Assembly (NCBI GenBank): GCA_030039515.1
Contig: JASHVT010000048.1
Coordinates: forward strand, 1 to 15,276
Direction: 5' to 3'
DNA length: 15,276 nucleotides
DNA from: Nitrososphaerales archaeon
GTDB taxonomy: Archaea > Thermoproteota > Nitrososphaeria > Nitrososphaerales > Gagatemarchaeaceae
Both the position numbers and the translations under genes were made by a program. Shown here in pieces: positions 1-6,106 of the stretch. Position 1 is the first letter of the stretch. Every line of letters begins with the position of its first letter. The notes beneath the pieces were generated by a model that was given only the letters and a program-made list of their open reading frames with translations, was not told where the DNA came from and searched no databases.

Positions 1-533
1 CCCTTCTCGAGCTTGACGTTGCCAAGGACCTTCTGCGAGGGGACCTCGAGCAGCACAGAGTCGCCGGGAGACAGCTTCAGGCCGTCTTCGATTATCGACC
101 TTCCGTCGTGCAGGCCGAACTGGGTGTGCCCACCCTTCACGGTGGTCTTCGCCTTCACGCGGCAGAGCTTGGTGCTGGACTCCTTCTCTTGGACCTTCGC
201 AGGCACGAGGCCCTTGGGCGTCGGCACCATCCTGTACGCTGCGCCCTCCAAGGGCACGCTGACGAGGTCGAAGAGGCCGACGGGGAACCTTGCGGACTTC
301 CTCTCCTTTCCGTCGACCAGGACCTTCCCGTTCCTAAGCATGTGCTTGAGCTCCTTGTTGAGATACTCGGTCGCGCCGATCCCCCTGACCACGACGCCGA
401 GCGGATAAGACGAAGTGATCGGATGCGGGCCTGGCAGAGGCTTGAAGACGAACCTAGAGTCCTTCCTGGAGATGTCCCAGGACCTTGGCGCGGCGACCCG
501 CTTCATCTTGTTCCTTCCTCCTTTCTTACCCAT
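1..533 (-). CDS. rps4e: Ribosomal protein S4e, 3' end cut off by window edge
   Basis: Small-subunit ribosomal protein S4e (eS4), found in archaea and eukaryotes but not bacteria. The reading frame starts at an ATG at 533 (MGKKGGRNKMKRVAAPRSWD) and stays open for 177 codons to the left edge. A full S4e is about 235-245 residues, so roughly the C-terminal quarter lies outside. The N-terminal SWDISRKDSRFVFKPLPGPH block and the following S4-like RNA-binding region (EYLNKELKHMLRNGKVLVDG) are typical of the family. The L24 stop codon TAG directly abuts this ATG with no spacer, so the two are surely co-translated. It is the last visible gene of the ribosomal operon; L5 would be the usual next gene in archaea but cannot be seen. 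Confidence 0.96.
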   Translation of the reverse strand, partial: MGKKGGRNKMKRVAAPRSWDISRKDSRFVFKPLPGPHPITSSYPLGVVVRGIGATEYLNKELKHMLRNGKVLVDGKERKSARFPVGLFDLVSVPLEGAAYRMVPTPKGLVPAKVQEKESSTKLCRVKAKTTVKGGHTQFGLHDGRSIIEDGLKLSPGDSVLLEVPSQKVLGNVKLEK

Positions 534-824
534 CTACTCCGTTACCTCCAGCTTGTTCTTCCTGAACTTGTCCTCTAGGTCCAGGACGGTGATCACGACG
601 TTCGAGGACCTGATGGGTACCGGCGCGGTCCCTCCCTTCAGCTTCTCTCTGTTTACGCCGTCGACCCTGACGGTCCCCTTCGAGGGGTCTACCCTCGTCA
701 CCTTCCCCTCGATCCCCTTGAACTCTCCCCTGATGATCCTGACCGAGTCGCCGACCTTGGGCCTTACGGACTTCCTCCTGTGCTTCTCCCTTAGGTCCGA
801 CGACAGCTGAGACCCGAACTTCAT
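534..824 (-). CDS. rpl24: Ribosomal protein L24 (uL24)
   Basis: Large-subunit protein uL24, 96 residues, an early assembly protein that binds the 5' end of 23S rRNA. The KOW motif is clear at about residues 25-45 (GDSVRIIRGEFKGIEGKVTR), preceded by the basic N-terminal arm common to archaeal L24 (DLREKHRRKSVRPKVGD). It starts with ATG and ends with a TAG touching the S4e start. The gap to the L14 stop upstream is 10 bases. Length and gene order (L14-L24-S4e) are normal for archaea. Confidence 0.96.
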   Translation of the reverse strand: MKFGSQLSSDLREKHRRKSVRPKVGDSVRIIRGEFKGIEGKVTRVDPSKGTVRVDGVNREKLKGGTAPVPIRSSNVVITVLDLEDKFRKNKLEVTE

Positions 825-834
825 GCGCTCTTCC

Positions 835-1269
835 TCAGATTATGATGGAAGCCAGGTTGGCTATCCTCGGCCACTTTTCTGCGGCCTCACTGGCGACGGG
901 CCCCTTGATGTCTGTCCCCTTCAGGTCTCCTTCGGGCGTGATTATCACGGCGGCGTTGTCTTCGAAGACCACGTGCTGCCCGCTCACCCTCCTCACGGGG
1001 TACTTTTGCCTGACTATCACGGCTCCGAAGACGGACTTCTTCAGGTCGGGCGGACCCTTCTTGACTACGCATACTATCGAGTCTCCGACCGACGCGGCGG
1101 GCACCCTGCTGAGCCTTCCCTTCGCCTTCGTCACCTGGACGACCCTCAACGTCTTCGCGCCGGTGTTGTCCGCGCAAGTGATGACGGCGTAGAGGGGGAT
1201 CGCCCTGGTGATGTAGTTCTTGAACTCCTCCACCCCTTTCGCGGAGACCGCACGAGATTTCGTCGACAT
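835..1269 (-). CDS. rpl14: Ribosomal protein L14 (uL14)
   Basis: Large-subunit protein uL14, 144 residues, which sits at the subunit interface. Family hallmarks are ITCADNTGAKTLRVVQV (about residues 30-46), VGDSIVCVVKKGPPDLKK (about 61-78) and the VRQKYPVRR / FEDNAAVIITPEGDLKGTDI block towards the C-terminus. An N-terminal extension of about 20 residues is usual for archaeal forms. The ATG shares its A with the last base of the S17 TGA stop (TGATG), which points to translational coupling. Confidence 0.97.
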   Translation of the reverse strand: MSTKSRAVSAKGVEEFKNYITRAIPLYAVITCADNTGAKTLRVVQVTKAKGRLSRVPAASVGDSIVCVVKKGPPDLKKSVFGAVIVRQKYPVRRVSGQHVVFEDNAAVIITPEGDLKGTDIKGPVASEAAEKWPRIANLASIII

Positions 1270-1592
1270 CAGGAACCACTCCTAGACTCGACCACTACGA
1301 ACGAGACCGACTTCGAGAGCGGCCTGCACTCGCCCATCGTCACGCTGTCTCCTTCATTCACTGTGATGCAGGGCGGCAGGTGAGCACTGATCCTGCTCCT
1401 CCTCCTCTCCCCCCTGTTGAACTTCGGTACCATGTGCAGGTACTGCATCTCCACCACCACGAACCCCTTCCCTGCCGTCGATACCGCCCTTCCGGTAAGC
1501 AGGCGACCCCGTACCTTGAGGCCCCCGTGGAACGGGCACCTCGCGTCGTCGCACTTCTTGGAGGGCGGTTCTACCTGCAGTCCCGCGTTCAT
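1269..1592 (-). CDS. rps17: Ribosomal protein S17 (uS17)
   Basis: Small-subunit protein uS17, 107 residues, a primary 16S rRNA binder with an OB fold. The archaeal signature CDDARCPFHGGLKVRGR is at about residues 14-30, with its conserved Cys14/Cys19 pair and CPFHG motif. It is followed by VVVEMQYLHMVPKFNRGERR and the late block NEGDSVTMGECRPLSKS. The ATG overlaps the Rpp29 stop in a four-base ATGA, and the stop overlaps the L14 start by one base, so it is embedded in a translationally coupled string. Confidence 0.97.
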   Translation of the reverse strand: MNAGLQVEPPSKKCDDARCPFHGGLKVRGRLLTGRAVSTAGKGFVVVEMQYLHMVPKFNRGERRRSRISAHLPPCITVNEGDSVTMGECRPLSKSVSFVVVESRSGS

Positions 1593-1825
1593 CTCGAGCG
1601 CCTCCCGAGCCTGTCTTGCAAAGAGCCTGAGATGTCGTCGCCGACGAGTATCGTTCGAGAGCCGAGGACCTCGAAGACCGAGCCCTTCTTGGCGAGCCTG
1701 ACGAGCTTGCCCCCGGAGGCGAGCACCAGGGTCTTCGCCGTCTCGAGGACTATCTCTCCCGTCTTCCCCACGGTCGAGCCGTCGCTCGCGCTCACCACTG
1801 TGACTCTCTCCCCGATCACGTTCAT
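1589..1825 (-). CDS. rnp1: RNase P protein component 1 (Rpp29/Pop4 homologue)
   Basis: Protein subunit of archaeal ribonuclease P, the ribonucleoprotein that trims tRNA 5' leaders. At 78 residues it is shorter than the roughly 90-100 usual for archaeal Rnp1, because the N-terminal arm before the Sm-like barrel is missing: it begins straight at NVIGERVTVVSASDGSTVGK. The barrel core is present (TGEIVLETAKTLVLASGGK, KGSVFEVLGSRTILVGDDI), ending in the basic DRLGRRSR tail. The identification also rests on position: between L29 and S17 is the standard archaeal place for this gene. The ATG overlaps the L29 stop as ATGA. No longer start was chosen because the upstream sequence is L29 coding sequence. 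Confidence 0.9.
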   Translation of the reverse strand: MNVIGERVTVVSASDGSTVGKTGEIVLETAKTLVLASGGKLVRLAKKGSVFEVLGSRTILVGDDISGSLQDRLGRRSR

Positions 1826-2028
1826 TCTACGATTCCCTTCTCGTGCATGACCGTCAGGACCACGGAGACGTCTCTCCTGATCCTCCTGATCTTGCCCACG
1901 TCCTTCTTGACGATGCCTCTTTGGGCGCCGCCGCTGATCTTGGAGAGCTCCGACCTGAGGTCGAAGAGCGTCTGCCTGATCTTGTCAGGATCCTGCTTGC
2001 GAAGTTCCTTGGGTTTGAGTGATGGCAT
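1822..2028 (-). CDS. rpl29: Ribosomal protein L29 (uL29)
   Basis: Large-subunit protein uL29, 68 residues, an all-helical protein near the peptide exit tunnel. Typical features are the start MPSLKPKELR, the LRSELSKISGGAQRG segment and the basic DVGKIRRIRRDVSVVLTV helix. Its ATG lies 44 bases inside the 3' end of rps3, an unusually long overlap for this cluster. The ATGA at its stop couples it to rnp1. No SUI1/aIF1-like gene is present between L29 and Rpp29, unlike in many Euryarchaeota. Confidence 0.95.
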   Translation of the reverse strand: MPSLKPKELRKQDPDKIRQTLFDLRSELSKISGGAQRGIVKKDVGKIRRIRRDVSVVLTVMHEKGIVE

Positions 2029-2659
2029 CCTCTATTTTCTCCTCAGTCTTGACGTCCTCCTTCAGCTGGAAGTCCGGCGGGAGCGCGTCCTTGAGCGCTA
2101 TCTTGACCTTGATACCGTAGAGTCCGAGTTTGAGAAGGACGTCGGTGGTCGCCTCGCTCACCGAGCGGTCCGCCGTGTCCCCGCTCTTGGGTACTATCCC
2201 GGCCCTGTACTTCTCCCCGTGCGACCTGTCGCTCCTCAGCTTGCCCGCTATCGAGATCTCGACGCCCGCTGCGCCTGCGTTCATTATGTTCCCCATCGAC
2301 CACTGCGCCGCCCTCCTGAAGGCCGTCCCCCTCGAAACTATCTGGGCGATCCTGGCCGCCATTATCCTCGAGTTCAGCTCGGGGCTCGTCACCTCCGTCA
2401 CCGCTATCTGCGGGTTCGGAAAGCCGAACCTCGTCCCTACCTTCTCGGTGAGGTCCTTGATCCCGGTGCCTCTCCTGCCTATGGCCAATCCGGGCCTCGC
2501 CACGAAGACAGCTATGGTCGTCCCTACAGGCGACCTTTCGACCTCGACGCCCCCGTACCCCGCTTCCTTCAGCTCTGACTCGAAGAACTCGTCGAGCTCG
2601 GCGAGCGAACGCCTAGCCGAGAGGATGGAACGGACGGCGGTCCGCTGCTGGGCAGACAT
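1985..2659 (-). CDS. rps3: Ribosomal protein S3 (uS3)
   Basis: Small-subunit protein uS3, 224 residues, lining the mRNA entry channel. The KH domain is visible around residues 45-80 (VFVARPGLAIGRRGTGIKDL with its GxxG-like loop), followed by the S3 C-terminal domain (RAAQWSMGNIMNAGAAGVEI, IAGKLRSDRS, GIKVKIALKDALPPDF). The last roughly 25 residues are an acidic, polar tail; its coding sequence overlaps the first 44 bases of rpl29 in another frame. It starts with ATG one base after the rpl22 stop. Confidence 0.97.
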   Translation of the reverse strand: MSAQQRTAVRSILSARRSLAELDEFFESELKEAGYGGVEVERSPVGTTIAVFVARPGLAIGRRGTGIKDLTEKVGTRFGFPNPQIAVTEVTSPELNSRIMAARIAQIVSRGTAFRRAAQWSMGNIMNAGAAGVEISIAGKLRSDRSHGEKYRAGIVPKSGDTADRSVSEATTDVLLKLGLYGIKVKIALKDALPPDFQLKEDVKTEEKIEDAITQTQGTSQAGS

Positions 2660-2660
2660 C

Positions 2661-3122
2661 CTATACTTCCTTGCCTACGAGCTCGATATGCACCAACTGG
2701 TGGAGCTTGGGTGAGCTCCGTCCAAAGGCGCGCGGCGTGTAGTCCTTGATCGACCTGCCTGTGTGAGATGCTGCGTGGATTATCTGGACCCTCTCAGGGT
2801 CGAGGCCCTTGAACTCTGAATTGCCTTCGAGGTTCCTCAGCACCTCGATGTAGGCCTTCGCCGTCCTGACCGGGTACGAGCCGGTCGGAAAGCCCTGCAG
2901 CTCGCTCCTGTGGCCGACCTTAAGCTTATGGCGCCTGAATGCGATCGGCACCTTCTTGTCCTCGACCTGCTCGAGGTAATCGATGGCCTTCGAAAGGTAC
3001 ATCCCTTTAATCGAGACAGCTATCTCCCTAGCGGCCTTCGGAGAGACGTTTACGTCTCTTCCGCTAGCCCTGACGTGAATCGCGGGGTCAAAACCCTCGA
3101 AACTGTAACCATAGTGGGGCAC
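2661..3122 (-). CDS. rpl22: Ribosomal protein L22 (uL22)
   Basis: Large-subunit protein uL22, 153 residues, whose long beta-hairpin reaches into the exit tunnel. Archaeal features are the start YGYSFEGFDPAIHVRASGRD, the early helix SPKAAREIAVSIKGMYLSKA and the C-terminal hairpin region LDPERVQIIHAASHTGRSIK followed by TPRAFGRSSPK. The start codon is GTG at 3122, preceded by a GAGAGGGAT stretch that can act as a ribosome binding site. It is the first gene of the operon here: S19, which normally precedes L22, is absent, and sdhA lies divergently upstream. Confidence 0.96.
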   Translation of the reverse strand: MPHYGYSFEGFDPAIHVRASGRDVNVSPKAAREIAVSIKGMYLSKAIDYLEQVEDKKVPIAFRRHKLKVGHRSELQGFPTGSYPVRTAKAYIEVLRNLEGNSEFKGLDPERVQIIHAASHTGRSIKDYTPRAFGRSSPKLHQLVHIELVGKEV

Positions 3123-3160
3123 TTTATCCCTCTCGTAATCTTTTGCGCTTCAGCACAGGC

Positions 3161-3170
3161 GTTAAAAGCT
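3161..3170 (-). promoter_or_regulatory. Putative TATA box for the rpl22 operon
   Basis: Read on the minus strand this is AGCTTTTAAC, centred about 42 bases before the rpl22 GTG. Archaeal TATA boxes lie about 26 bases before the transcript start, so this would give a leader of roughly 16 bases, enough to hold the GAGAGGGAT ribosome binding site. Very similar CTTTTAG boxes precede the sdhC-like gene and sufB. The motif and spacing are seen; promoter activity is inferred. Confidence 0.5.
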
Positions 3171-3173
3171 TTG

Positions 3174-3206
3174 TGAGGTCTGAGGTCCAAAATCGGAAAG
3201 ATTTGG
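3174..3206. repeat. Tandem 7-mer plus imperfect inverted repeat between divergent promoters
   Basis: TGAGGTC occurs twice back to back (3174-3180 and 3181-3187). It runs into an imperfect inverted repeat, CCAAAATC (3187-3194) facing GATTTGG (3200-3206), one bulged base apart from perfect. The element sits between the rpl22 TATA-like box and the sdhA TATA-like box, a natural place for a regulator site. No protein can be assigned to it from sequence, and chance is possible for motifs this short. Confidence 0.35.
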
Positions 3207-3237
3207 TCCGGCGAAACGGAACCGGGCCCGGCTCATG

Positions 3238-3247
3238 CTTATAATGG
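3238..3247 (+). promoter_or_regulatory. Putative TATA box for sdhAB
   Basis: CTTATAATGG lies about 40 bases before the TTG start of sdhA, which predicts transcription starting near 3269 and a short leader. The core CTTATAAT is identical to the box in front of sufC on the other strand, supporting it as a real local promoter type. Confidence 0.5.
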
Positions 3248-3282
3248 CGAGGTCGTGGTCGGACTGAGACGCGGGTCCTTCT

Positions 3283-5040
3283 TTGTGGTCTTCGAGAAAG
3301 GAATGGCGTAGGGTCGAAAGGGCCGACAGGTCCTATGACGAGGTCACGTGCGACGTCCTCATAGTCGGGGCGGGAGGGGCCGGCCTCAGGGCCGCGATAG
3401 CATCGTTCGACAAGGGCGCGAAGACGCTGGTAGTCTGCAAGTCGCTCCTTGGGAAGGCCCACACGGTGATGGCCGAAGGTGGGATAGCTGCGGCACTCGG
3501 GAACGTCGATCCCAAGGACTCCTGGCAGGTCCACTTCTCAGACACCATAGTCGAAGGACAGTATCTGAGCAACTGGCGTATGGCCGAGATCTTCGCCAAG
3601 GAGGCGATCGAGAGGGTCTTCGAGCTCGAGGAATACGGCGCGCTCTTCGACAGGACCAAGGAAGGCAAGATCAGCCAGAGGGCTTTCGGCGCCCACACGT
3701 ACAGGCGCCTGTGCCACATAGGCGACAGGACGGGGCTAGAGCTGATCAGGACGCTGCAGGACCAGGTCATCAAACGGGGCGTCCCGTTCATGGACGAGGT
3801 CGCGCTCACGAGGGTGATGAAGGACCCGGCGACTGGGAGGGCGTCCGCGGCCCTGGGGGTCGACATCAAGAGCGGGAAGATGGTCCTCTTCAGGCTCAAG
3901 GCCATCATTCTGGCAACGGGCGGTTGCGGGAGGATATACCAGGTGACCTCGAACTCGAACGAGAGCACGGGCGACGGCGTGGCGATGGCCTTCGCGGCCG
4001 GGGCTGAGCTGATGGACATGGAGATGATCCAGTTCCACCCGACGGGGATGATCTACCCCGCGGGGGTCAGGGGGATGCTCGTGACAGAGGCAGTCAGGGG
4101 GGAGGGAGGAATCCTGACCAACGCCGCGGGAGAGAGGTTCATGTCGAAGTACGACCCCAGGAGGATGGAGCTCTCGGCGCGAGACGTGGTCGCCCGCGCG
4201 ATATACAGCGAGATCACGGCGGGGAGAGGGACGAAGAGCGGGGCGGTCTACCTCGACATCACCCACAGAGGGCCCGAGTACATCAAGAAGAAGCTCCCCA
4301 GCATGTACGATCAGTTCCTCGAGTTCGCAGGGATAGACATCACGAAGCAGAAGATGGAGGTCGCCCCGACCGTCCATTACCAGATGGGAGGCGTGAGGGT
4401 CGAGCCGGAGACGGGAGCGACGAGCGTCAAGGGGATGTACGCGGCGGGCGAGGTGGCATGCGGCCTCCACGGCGCGAACAGGCTGGGAGGGAACTCGCTG
4501 TCAGACATCCTTGTCTTCGGAAGGAGGACAGGGGAGGCTGCGGCCGCGGAAGTCGCGGGGATGGGGACGCCCTCGGTGAGCCAGGCGGACGTCGAGAGCG
4601 AGATCGACAGGGTCCTGGCGCCGTTCTCTGTCGTGGGCGGCACGAACCCGTTCTTCTTGAGGGAGGAGATAGCGGAGAACATGTGGAAGCACGTCGGGAT
4701 AATCAGGAACGAAGAAGACCTCTCGGCGGGTCTCGCGGAGGTCGAAAGGATTAGGGGCGAGGCGTCAAGAGCCATGGCCGTGGGGGAGCGGGCGTACAAC
4801 GAGTCATGGCTGAGCTGCCTCCAAGTGACCGACATGCTGCTCGGATGCGAGGCAGTCATCAGGTCTGCGCTGGAGCGCAAGGAGAGCAGAGGCGCGCACA
4901 CCCGTTCTGACTATCCTGGCAAGGAGGACCGTTGGCTGGTAAACATAATAACAATCCCCAAGGACGGAGCGATCGCGCACGAGATGAGGCCCGTCCCCCA
5001 GATGCCGCCGGAGCTCGCCGCACTGATCGTGAAGGAGTGA
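3283..5040 (+). CDS. sdhA: Succinate dehydrogenase flavoprotein subunit
   Basis: Catalytic subunit of succinate dehydrogenase/fumarate reductase; it oxidises succinate to fumarate at the cytoplasmic face of the membrane and passes electrons to SdhB. Of 585 residues, the FAD-binding GAGGAG is at 29-34, and His60 in KAHTVMAEGG is at the place of the covalent flavin histidine. Active-site landmarks are His252 (FHPTG), Arg300 (SARDVVARAI), His365 (TVHYQMGG) and Arg400 (GANRLGGNSL). The start is TTG at 3283; an in-frame stop at 3265 excludes longer forms, and no ATG lies before the FAD motif. sdhB follows four bases after the stop, so the two form an operon. Length and motifs look intact. Confidence 0.97.
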   Translation: MWSSRKEWRRVERADRSYDEVTCDVLIVGAGGAGLRAAIASFDKGAKTLVVCKSLLGKAHTVMAEGGIAAALGNVDPKDSWQVHFSDTIVEGQYLSNWRMAEIFAKEAIERVFELEEYGALFDRTKEGKISQRAFGAHTYRRLCHIGDRTGLELIRTLQDQVIKRGVPFMDEVALTRVMKDPATGRASAALGVDIKSGKMVLFRLKAIILATGGCGRIYQVTSNSNESTGDGVAMAFAAGAELMDMEMIQFHPTGMIYPAGVRGMLVTEAVRGEGGILTNAAGERFMSKYDPRRMELSARDVVARAIYSEITAGRGTKSGAVYLDITHRGPEYIKKKLPSMYDQFLEFAGIDITKQKMEVAPTVHYQMGGVRVEPETGATSVKGMYAAGEVACGLHGANRLGGNSLSDILVFGRRTGEAAAAEVAGMGTPSVSQADVESEIDRVLAPFSVVGGTNPFFLREEIAENMWKHVGIIRNEEDLSAGLAEVERIRGEASRAMAVGERAYNESWLSCLQVTDMLLGCEAVIRSALERKESRGAHTRSDYPGKEDRWLVNIITIPKDGAIAHEMRPVPQMPPELAALIVKE

Positions 5041-5044
5041 CGGC

Positions 5045-5908
5045 ATGAGCGCAAGGGCCTCCACCACCGTAAGGCTGAAGGTCAGGAGAGGCTCTGGCTC
5101 GGACCCGTCCGCAGCGCGCTATGATACGTTCGAGGTCCCCCATGAGGACGGGATGGTGGTCCTGAACGCGATACACTACATACAGGCAAACATCGACCCC
5201 TCGCTCAACGCGAGGTGGAACTGCAAGGCTGGGAGGTGCGGCTCCTGCTCGGCTGAGATCAACGGGAGGCCGAAGCTGATGTGCAAGACCCCTGTCGACT
5301 CGATTGAAGGCGAGATCGTCGTCGAGCCGATGAAGGCCTTCCCCCTGGTCAGCGACCTTGTGACCGATGTGACGGAGAACTGGAAGGTCGCCGCCATGAT
5401 GCCCCCATTCACCCCCAGGAAGCCCAACAGCAAGGAGTGGAGGTTCTGGCAGCAGGACGTCGACAGGTCGAGGGAGTTCAGGAGGTGCATCGAGTGCTTC
5501 CTCTGTCAGGACGTATGCCACGTCGTAAGGGAGCACGAGGCGGAATACGTCGGCCCGAGATGGGTGGTGAAGGCGGCCTCGCTCGACATGCACCCGATGG
5601 ACTCGCTGAACAGGGCGGACTTCATGAAGAACGCTGCCGGCCTGGGGTACTGCAACATAACGAAGTGCTGCCAAGAGATCTGCCCAGAGCACATAGTGAT
5701 CACCGACGACGCGATAATCCCGGAGAAGGAGAGGGTGGTGGACAGGCACTACGACCCCATACTCTGGCTGTACAGGCTGGTGACGAAGGACGAGGAGAAG
5801 CTGGAGGCCGGCGTGATGAAGGGGCTGAAGATGGTCTTCTGGGGGGCGCTTCTGGCGCCCGTGGTCATAGTCCCCATGTACTACCTGATACAGGCGCTCA
5901 TCAGGTAG
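5045..5908 (+). CDS. sdhB: Succinate dehydrogenase iron-sulfur subunit with C-terminal membrane helix
   Basis: Carries electrons from SdhA to the membrane quinone site through three Fe-S clusters. In its 287 residues the [2Fe-2S] ligands are Cys60, Cys65, Cys68 and Cys80. Cys148/151/154 with Cys213 fit the [4Fe-4S] site, and Cys158, Cys203 and Cys209 fit the [3Fe-4S] site, with the same C-x5-C-x3-CP spacing as the E. coli protein; Cys208 is an extra cysteine next to a ligand. Unusually, residues about 262-284 (MVFWGALLAPVVIVPMYYLI) form a hydrophobic helix, so the subunit probably anchors itself in the membrane. A good ribosome binding site, AAGGAGTGA, overlaps the sdhA stop. The gene converges on the small membrane ORF 12 bases downstream. 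Confidence 0.96.
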   Translation: MSARASTTVRLKVRRGSGSDPSAARYDTFEVPHEDGMVVLNAIHYIQANIDPSLNARWNCKAGRCGSCSAEINGRPKLMCKTPVDSIEGEIVVEPMKAFPLVSDLVTDVTENWKVAAMMPPFTPRKPNSKEWRFWQQDVDRSREFRRCIECFLCQDVCHVVREHEAEYVGPRWVVKAASLDMHPMDSLNRADFMKNAAGLGYCNITKCCQEICPEHIVITDDAIIPEKERVVDRHYDPILWLYRLVTKDEEKLEAGVMKGLKMVFWGALLAPVVIVPMYYLIQALIR

Positions 5909-5920
5909 CGGCCTCCCCGG

Positions 5921-6106
5921 TCACTTGAACACGACTGAGAGGACGAGGAACGCGAAGCCAAGCAGGGCTATCCCTGCGAACTCGTCGGTAGGGACCTTCT
6001 CGGCGTTTGCGGCCAGACCCCCGAGTATGAGCACGGCCAGCCCGCAAAGGAACAGAGGATATCGGGCCCTCTTCGGCATCCGTTGCCTGCTCCCTATCAC
6101 GTTCAT
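5921..6106 (-). CDS. Small two-helix membrane protein coupled to the SDH anchor
   Basis: Unrecognised 61-residue protein. Its ATG at 6106 overlaps the stop of the upstream anchor gene as ATGA, and GAGG sits three bases before it; this coupling decides the start over longer or shorter alternatives (the open frame extends upstream to 6196, and an internal ATG follows at codon 10). A basic N-terminus (GSRQRMPKRARYP) precedes a helix of about 18 residues (LFLCGLAVLILGGLAANA), a short acidic loop (EKVPTDEF), and a second helix (AGIALLGFAFLVLSVVFK), giving a two-pass hairpin. By position it could be a fourth succinate dehydrogenase subunit or an assembly factor; that is inference only. It has no heme-ligand histidine, so it is not a classical SdhD. 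Confidence 0.65.
   Translation of the reverse strand: MNVIGSRQRMPKRARYPLFLCGLAVLILGGLAANAEKVPTDEFAGIALLGFAFLVLSVVFK

Noticed and set aside
3124..3534. Minus-strand frame of 136 codons just before rpl22, where S19 might be expected
   Set aside because: Arg/Pro-rich translation with no S19 features; most of it lies over sdhA and the divergent promoters.
3333..4019. Minus-strand open frame of 228 codons inside sdhA
   Set aside because: Antisense to the FAD and catalytic core of sdhA; Ser/Pro/Ala-rich low-complexity translation with no motif.
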